A DNA stretch of 64,000 nucleotides, taken from the NCBI RefSeq assembly GCF_024494355.1, contig NZ_JAKNQY010000018.1:1-64000 (forward strand). The letters are read 5' to 3'. The notes beneath the pieces are model-generated. The model saw only the letters and a list, made by a program, of their open reading frames with translations, did not search any database and was not told the DNA's origin. Of this stretch, positions 59,211-64,000 are shown in pieces (within the stretch, counting starts at the first letter, position 1; each line of letters opens with the position of its first letter). This DNA is from Pseudomonas sp. Q11 (GTDB lineage Bacteria; Pseudomonadota; Gammaproteobacteria; Pseudomonadales; Pseudomonadaceae). The position numbers and the translations under genes were made by a program.

Positions 59211-59897
59211 TTAGATGAAGAAACGTTCGAAGGCTTCGCTGGCGCGCTGGACGTTGTCGACGAGGGTTTTGACCTCGGTCACGACGTTGGTCAGGCTGGA
59301 GTCGGAACTCAGTGCGCCAAACATGTTGTAGACAATCTGCCCGTTGGGCATGGACTCGATACCGATGGAGGACAGCGGGAACATTTCCCGGCTGCGCAGC
59401 ACGGCATCATTGAAGGCCGCGACGTCGTTGATCGACTCGACATCCACCAGCACGGTGTCGACGATGATCTGATCCCCCACCACGGCGATGTAAATCGGCA
59501 AGCCGCCAAAATCGTTCATTTCCAGTTTGATGCTGGACTCCGAGCCTTGAACGAGGGAGAGCGTGATGTCGTTCGCCACCACTTCGTCGAGGGCCTGAAG
59601 GGCACTGAAGAGGCGATCAATGTTCCAGTTATTACCTGCGCTCATGTAATTCTCCGACATGAATGAGCCAGCCAGAATCGGTTGGCGTAGCTGTTTCTCC
59701 ATCTGCTTGAGCAGGCTCCGGTTTTCGGGAAGCACCCAAGTTTCGTGTTTCACATACCCGGCGGCACTCAAGCCCGCGCGCATCTGCTTCATATAAAAGC
59801 TGGATGGTTTTTTCACGGACGGTTTCGAGCGCTCTCCCTTGCGGCTCGCTGAATCGGTAACAGACCCCGCAGGATCTGTTGGAGAGCGGCTGTTCAT
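59211..59897 (-). CDS. DUF2170 protein (YjfI-like)
   Basis: 228-residue YjfI-type protein: an N-terminal low-complexity part (MNSRSPTDPAGSVTDSASRK), a short KPSSFYMKQMRAGLSAAGY segment and the DUF2170 core with LAGSFMSENYMSAGNNWNID. First gene of the operon; the ATG at 59897 is preceded by a promoter between two CTCACGCGTGAG palindromes. Function unknown; Y-f-I/J pairs act in envelope stress or lipid surface tasks in other species only by inference. Confidence 0.87.
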   Translation of the reverse strand: MNSRSPTDPAGSVTDSASRKGERSKPSVKKPSSFYMKQMRAGLSAAGYVKHETWVLPENRSLLKQMEKQLRQPILAGSFMSENYMSAGNNWNIDRLFSALQALDEVVANDITLSLVQGSESSIKLEMNDFGGLPIYIAVVGDQIIVDTVLVDVESINDVAAFNDAVLRSREMFPLSSIGIESMPNGQIVYNMFGALSSDSSLTNVVTEVKTLVDNVQRASEAFERFFI

Positions 59898-59921
59898 GGT
59901 GCTGACCTCACTGCGAAAAAA

Positions 59922-59979
59922 CTCACGCGTGAGAAACACTACAGGGAATACCCGGTGCCCTCAATAGCTCACGCGTGAG
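59922..59979 (-). promoter_or_regulatory. promoter of the yjf-like operon flanked by two identical palindromes
   Basis: CTCACGCGTGAG occurs at 59922-59933 and 59968-59979. Between them, on the minus strand, TTGAGG (59964-59959) and TAGTGT (59941-59936) have 17 bases between, a good sigma70 layout. One palindrome covers the start site region and the other borders the -35, as expected of a dimeric repressor binding twice. A-tracts lie outside both sites. Confidence 0.65.
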
Positions 59980-60010
59980 GTTTTTTAATTGTCACAAATG
60001 TTGATCAACC

Positions 60011-60170
60011 CTGTGGGAGCAAAGCTCACCCCCACAGTTTTTTGGGGTGTTCACAAATCCGCAGTCCACCACAGATCCAATGTGGGAGCGGGCTTGCTCG
60101 CGAAGGCGGCGGGTCAGTTTGCATTGATGTTGAATGTACTGTCGTCTTCGCGAGCAAGCCCGCTCCCACA
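60011..60170. repeat. REP elements
   Basis: A short hairpin GTGGGAGC..CCCCCAC at 60013-60036 and a REP doublet (GTGGGAGCGGGCTTGCTCGC at 60082; GCGAGCAAGCCCGCTCCCAC ending 60169). It occupies most of the gap between the yjf-like and yfa-like operons. Confidence 0.82.
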
Positions 60171-60201
60171 GCCCCCAGGTTGACATCTTGCTGATGGCGC
60201 C

Positions 60202-61017
60202 TTATGGATAGCTGAAGCTCTTGACCAACATCAACTCCCCCGCCGTACGCATCGGCACCACGAAGGTTTCCATCTTCTCGCTTGGCGTGCCCTCTTCGGT
60301 GATGACGGTGATCTGCGCCGTGGTCAGGGCTTGTGCCGCTTGTTGCTCGCCGTCCTCGTCACGGCGATAACCGCCGCCGTAGTAGTTCACGTACACCAGG
60401 TACTGGCCTTTGATCGGCGCGGGCATGGCGATGATTTCCGGGCCGTAGCCGGTGGTGACATCGACGTCGAGCGCGGCGCCGTTGGGGACGACGCGGTCGC
60501 CGTACCAGATGTGGGCGCCGTCCGGGGTGACGAGGTGCAGGTCCAGGTCGGTGCCGTCGCTGTCCCAAGTCAGCAAGACCCGCAGCTTGGCCGGGGTGGC
60601 GCCGCCGCTGGTGTTAAGGAACTGGGTGCGGTGGCGTTGCTGGCCGTCGGGGCTGCGCACTTCGACGCTGTTGCTGCCGTTGGAGAACGAGAACGGCCGG
60701 TCGAAGCGCCCTTGCGGGTCGAGTTTCAGTGGCAGGGTCACGCCGTTGATGACGAGTTTGCCTGGCTCGTTGCCGTCCTTGGGGGCGCCTTTGATCTGGC
60801 CGCTGATGCGGGCGGTATTGGCCTGGCCCTGGGGGGTGTTGACCGAAGAAGCCGGGTAGTTGACGGTCTGGAGAAAGTGCTCCCCTTCGCCTCCCGGCGC
60901 GCCGCTGCGCCAGCCGCCAACCGGGGTATCGAGCTTGATGCCCTCGCCCGCAATGGCTGGCGGCAACACGGCCAAAGCGCAGAACAACAGCAAGGCCTGT
61001 GGATAACGGAGTGTCAT
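60202..61017 (-). CDS. DUF2135 secreted protein (YfaP-like)
   Basis: 271-residue exported protein with signal peptide ending PPAIAG. The centre has a carbohydrate- or protein-binding style beta domain, and the DUF2135 part begins at LRVLLTWDSDGTDLDLHLVTPDG with the TDLDLHL hallmark. Third gene after yfaS and yfaQ, as in E. coli yfaSTQP; starts 3 bases after the yfaQ stop. Role unknown, probably with the macroglobulin. Confidence 0.87.
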   Translation of the reverse strand: MTLRYPQALLLFCALAVLPPAIAGEGIKLDTPVGGWRSGAPGGEGEHFLQTVNYPASSVNTPQGQANTARISGQIKGAPKDGNEPGKLVINGVTLPLKLDPQGRFDRPFSFSNGSNSVEVRSPDGQQRHRTQFLNTSGGATPAKLRVLLTWDSDGTDLDLHLVTPDGAHIWYGDRVVPNGAALDVDVTTGYGPEIIAMPAPIKGQYLVYVNYYGGGYRRDEDGEQQAAQALTTAQITVITEEGTPSEKMETFVVPMRTAGELMLVKSFSYP

Positions 61018-61020
61018 GGT

Positions 61021-62640
61021 CTATTCCAGCAAGAGGTGACGGGCGAGCCCTTCGATGTAGGTTTCGTCCTGGCCGTTGGGGTGGGCTTCAAAGGCCAGGT
61101 GCAAGTATTCGTGGGTCAGGTCGAGGCGGTCTTGCAGCGACAGCACACCGCGCACGTAGATGCGCCGGCGTTCGCGGTCGACATAGGGCCGGCCGAAGGC
61201 GACACGGCAGACGGCGAACGCGCTGATTTCGTTGTAACCCACTTCACCTGCCAGCCGAGGACGCCAGCCGCGTCGCTGTTTCAACAGCCAGTCCTGGGCA
61301 GCGGGCAGCGCCTCACAGGACGCCACCGGATTGTCCCAGCGACTGAGGCTCGCGCGCGGGTAGGCATGCAGCAGGATGGCGTCGTAGCGCTGGCCGGCGC
61401 TGGCTTGTTCCACGGCGTGGGCCCAGGACAGTTTGTCCGGGGCGGATTGGTCAGAGTGGTAGGTCACGTCGGTGCCTGCCAGCACCAGATCGCTGGTCCA
61501 GGCGGCGATGGCACGGGTTTGCGGCGTCGCCGGACGTGGGGCGACGCGCTGGCGATGACTGCTGTCGTCGATGCTCAGGCAATCGCCGTTACGCTGGGCG
61601 TTTTGCAGCAGGTAGCTACGGATCGCCACGGCCAGGGCCTTGGCCGCCTCGGCGGGTTCAGCCTTGGCTTCGCGCTGCAGGACCCGGGCGACGTACTCTT
61701 CCCGATCCAGTCGCGCGACCAGCTTGCCGGGCAGCAGGAACAGCTCGCCGTCGCTGTGGATATCCAGTTGGTTGCCATTGGTGAACTCGACACGGTAATC
61801 GCCGAGCAACGGGCCCGGCGTGGCTGGCCGGTCACCCGCCATCACCCGTTGCAAGGGATACCGGGCGAACAGGTTCACTTCCACGCATCGCCCCGTTTCC
61901 GCCGGCCAACGGGACGGCAGTGCCGTAGCCAACCCTTCACCGTATGCCTTCAATATCTGCTCGCTGGTGCCACGTCCACCGGCCCACACTGGCGTGCCGT
62001 CGGCTAGCCAACCGGCGAAGCCGCCCTGGCGCGATGAAGGATCCTGTTCACCCAGCCAACTCCAGGTCTTGACCCGCAGACGACTGCCCAACTGACCGAC
62101 AAGACGCCCATCCGCCGCGTTGAGCACCACGTCCAGCAGTACCCGACGGGCCTGATCCTGAGCCGGCAGCATCGCCAGTGCCTTGAGCAGCTCAGCCACG
62201 CGAACCTGTTTTTGCGGTTGCAGGCTCGGCAGGTCCAGCAGCCACGACGGCGCCTGGCGGGCCTGCCAGTAATCGCGCCAGTGGGTGGCCGAAAGCCCCA
62301 GCCGCTGCGGCTCGAAATACAGGCCGCAGGATTTCACCAACGCCTGATCGCGACCGATGCTCTGCCCGGCGCTACAACAATAGACCTCCTCTTTGGACTG
62401 GCCGCGACATTCATAAACCGGTTCGCGGGCGCCAGTGTCCACCAGCCATGCGTAGACAAACAGCTTCCACACACTGCCCAGCGGCGCCTGCACGGCATCG
62501 GACAAGGGCTGACGGTCCAGCACCTGGGTCTGGCTCACCCGCAGCAACTGACCGTCGAAAGCCAGGCGCAACGGCTCCTCCTGCGCTGCGGCCAGCGCAG
62601 GGATCAAGCACAACAACCACCCAAGCCGCGGCCAGCGCAT
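61021..62640 (-). CDS. DUF2300 secreted protein (YfaQ-like)
   Basis: 539-residue exported protein; signal peptide ends near LAAAQ. Three enzyme-like regions are visible: a serine-Lys motif S56-V-W-K59 (PLGSVWKLFVYAW) like that of penicillin-binding proteins; a SpoIID-like stretch around 310-425 (EEYVARVLQREAKAEP, AAKALAVAIRSYLL); and near the C-terminus H510-E-Y-L-H514 with a downstream Glu in DETYIEGLARH, a zinc-protease pattern. It begins at 62640, one base after the yfaS stop; 92 codons of open frame upstream lie in yfaS and are discarded. Acts in the periplasm by inference, perhaps maturing YfaS or acting on wall. Confidence 0.85.
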   Translation of the reverse strand: MRWPRLGWLLCLIPALAAAQEEPLRLAFDGQLLRVSQTQVLDRQPLSDAVQAPLGSVWKLFVYAWLVDTGAREPVYECRGQSKEEVYCCSAGQSIGRDQALVKSCGLYFEPQRLGLSATHWRDYWQARQAPSWLLDLPSLQPQKQVRVAELLKALAMLPAQDQARRVLLDVVLNAADGRLVGQLGSRLRVKTWSWLGEQDPSSRQGGFAGWLADGTPVWAGGRGTSEQILKAYGEGLATALPSRWPAETGRCVEVNLFARYPLQRVMAGDRPATPGPLLGDYRVEFTNGNQLDIHSDGELFLLPGKLVARLDREEYVARVLQREAKAEPAEAAKALAVAIRSYLLQNAQRNGDCLSIDDSSHRQRVAPRPATPQTRAIAAWTSDLVLAGTDVTYHSDQSAPDKLSWAHAVEQASAGQRYDAILLHAYPRASLSRWDNPVASCEALPAAQDWLLKQRRGWRPRLAGEVGYNEISAFAVCRVAFGRPYVDRERRRIYVRGVLSLQDRLDLTHEYLHLAFEAHPNGQDETYIEGLARHLLLE

Positions 62641-62641
62641 G

Positions 62642-64000
62642 TCAGTTGACCGTGACCTGACCGAGCGCCGGTTTCTGTTCCCGAGCCTGATGCTGCGGCG
62701 CATAGACCTGGGTGAAGCGCACCGGCGGCAAGGTGAACCGGCCCTTCTGGGAGAAGCGCACCAGATGCCGCAGGCGCAGCTCGCCACTGAGGGCGTCCAG
62801 CGGCACCGCGTAACCCATCTGCCCCGGTTCGAAGCGCGCCTTCTCCAGGGAGGTCGGCTCGCTGCCGGCCTTGCCCAGCAACTGGATGCCCCAGGTGGTG
62901 CGCTCCACATCGGCACCCGGCGGCAGCGGCACTTCGAGCATGCCGTAGCGCAGCGGCGTAGAGGCCTTGCTGTTGATGATCACTTCATCCAGATAAAGGC
63001 TGTCGCTGGACAGCGGCTTGCTGCCCACGGCTTCGAGCTTGAAGGTGAAGGCCTCGTCGCCCGGTACCAGGCGGGACAAGCGCCGGGTGATGGTCACCGC
63101 CATCGGCGCCACGGGCGCCTGCTGGCTCTGGTAGCTCAGTGCCGCTTGCAGCGGGCGCTCCTCGGCACCGCTGAGGGTCAGCAGGGTCGGTAGCTGCGCC
63201 CCCTGCCATTGCCAGTAGGTTTCACCGGTGGCGCCTTGCCGGGCCTTCCAGCCTTCGCCCGGGGTCAGTGCCACCGCTGGCGCGGCCTGTTCGATGCTGC
63301 CCTGCAACCAGGTCAAGGCCAGGGCCCGTTCAAGGGTGGATTGCTGCGGCAGCAGACGTTCGAGTAATGCCTTGGCACGCGCCTGATCGAAGCTTTGCAA
63401 CGACAGGCTCAAGGCCTCGACGAATGGCTGGGAGCTGACGTCCAGTTGCTGTTGCGCGGCGTCCAGTTGCCGACTGAAGGCCTCCGGCAGCGGCACCTTC
63501 ATCTGCCTGGCGAGGGACGCCGTCAGCATGCGGGCGCTGGCCAGGCCCAGGGCCGAATCCGGCGCGCTCATGACCAGACTGTCTTCGCCACTGTCCATCA
63601 CGCTCAAAGCGCTGCCCTCGCCGGCTTTCACCAGGTCGTCCATCAAGCCGCTGAGCAAGGTATTGACCGGCAGTTGCATCTGTTTGGCGAACGACAGGAT
63701 CAACGCACGCTGCAACAACGGTGTATCGCCGGCCTGCTTGGCGTAGACCTCCAGCACCCGCTGCCAGTGTTCCGGCGGCAGGCTCAGGTCCAGGGCTTTG
63801 CTGGCGTGCCAGTCAGCGTAATAGGCGTAGGCCGTGAGGAACGCATCCGGTTCGCCAACCTGGCCCCACCAGGTGAAGCTCGCCGCAGGCCCGGCCATTT
63901 GCACCAGGCGCAGGCGACTGTTTTGCATGATCAGCCGCAAGCGATCACGAATCTGCGGGTTCGTCGCCAGGGTCGGGTAGGCGATGCTCAACGGCAGCAG
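62642..64000 (-). CDS. yfaS: alpha-2-macroglobulin family protein YfaS, C-terminal part
   Basis: The frame is open to the window edge and continues beyond it, so only the last 450 or so residues are seen. They form the helical toroid (thioester-type) domain (GQVGEPDAFLTAYAYYADWH), then a macroglobulin receptor-binding-like beta domain (LRYGMLEVPLPPGADVERTTW, cut at LEVPLPPGADVE; LRHLVRFSQKGRFTLPPV). Bacterial macroglobulins trap foreign proteases in the periplasm. Whether this copy has the thioester Cys-Gln cannot be seen in this window; the E. coli YfaS lacks it. Confidence 0.88.
   Translation of the reverse strand: MLPLSIAYPTLATNPQIRDRLRLIMQNSRLRLVQMAGPAASFTWWGQVGEPDAFLTAYAYYADWHASKALDLSLPPEHWQRVLEVYAKQAGDTPLLQRALILSFAKQMQLPVNTLLSGLMDDLVKAGEGSALSVMDSGEDSLVMSAPDSALGLASARMLTASLARQMKVPLPEAFSRQLDAAQQQLDVSSQPFVEALSLSLQSFDQARAKALLERLLPQQSTLERALALTWLQGSIEQAAPAVALTPGEGWKARQGATGETYWQWQGAQLPTLLTLSGAEERPLQAALSYQSQQAPVAPMAVTITRRLSRLVPGDEAFTFKLEAVGSKPLSSDSLYLDEVIINSKASTPLRYGMLEVPLPPGADVERTTWGIQLLGKAGSEPTSLEKARFEPGQMGYAVPLDALSGELRLRHLVRFSQKGRFTLPPVRFTQVYAPQHQAREQKPALGQVTVN

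Noticed and set aside
61021..62916. 631-residue version of the YfaQ-like protein
   Set aside because: The first 92 codons are within yfaS; a normal signal peptide begins at the ATG at 62640.

Overview
The window looks like a chromosomal segment of a Pseudomonas of the P. fluorescens complex. Three things point there: high-GC core genes in the order known from Pseudomonas (lipA-lipB-ybeD-dacA-rlpA-mltB-rodA-mrdA-rlmH-rsfS-nadD-proA, then ubiX, mpl, an ethanolamine locus and ppa); very many intergenic REP sequences of the GTGGGAGC..GCTCGCGA type; and a levansucrase closely resembling those of P. syringae and P. fluorescens. No rRNA gene, tRNA gene, CRISPR array or intact insertion sequence was found by eye.

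Region 1 (1-11.7 kb, minus strand) is the cell-wall and housekeeping block: lipoate synthesis, D,D-carboxypeptidase, RlpA, lytic transglycosylase, the RodA/PBP2 elongasome pair, ribosome maturation and silencing factors, NAD and proline synthesis. Region 2 (11.9-23.8 kb) holds a 3-methyladenine glycosylase, a DedA-PAP2 fusion, an LrgAB-like holin/antiholin pair with a LON-domain protein, a MaoC-like dehydratase, a MORN-repeat lipoprotein joined to a C13-like protease domain, flavin prenyltransferase and murein-peptide recycling ligase. Region 3 (21.9-29.8 kb) is a sigma54-controlled ethanolamine pathway: activator, promoter, aldehyde dehydrogenase, permease and EutBC. Region 4 (29.9-33.8 kb) carries an acetyltransferase, a DedA protein, an MtfA-type peptidase, pyrophosphatase and an S24-type repressor.

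Region 5 (about 34-47.7 kb) is accessory DNA. Its main feature is an AT-richer operon sspB-sspC-sspD-sspE on the minus strand, a DNA phosphorothioation and phosphorothioate-sensing phage defence system without a local sspA. It is preceded by a CTGT-N8-ACAG LexA-like box and followed by a clear terminator. Next come a DUF6124 gene with a long structured leader that can mask its Shine-Dalgarno, a levansucrase gene under a perfect 20-bp LexA-like palindrome and bracketed by about 143-bp direct repeats, and a RhuM-family gene coupled to the frameshifted C-terminal remnant of a type I methylase (hsdM). An acetyltransferase gene bracketed by a 46-bp exact repeat closes the region. The intergenic repeats make this look like a set of exchangeable cassettes.

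Region 6 (48-54 kb, plus strand) is a six-gene phospholipid-type operon equivalent to E. coli ynbABCD plus an acyltransferase and a small membrane protein. Region 7 (54.2-59.9 kb, minus strand) is a yjfIJKLM-yjfC-like envelope operon with a potassium-channel gene inserted; its promoter sits between two copies of the palindrome CTCACGCGTGAG. Region 8 (60.2-64 kb, minus strand) is a yfaS-yfaQ-yfaP secreted-protein operon, with yfaS running off the window end.
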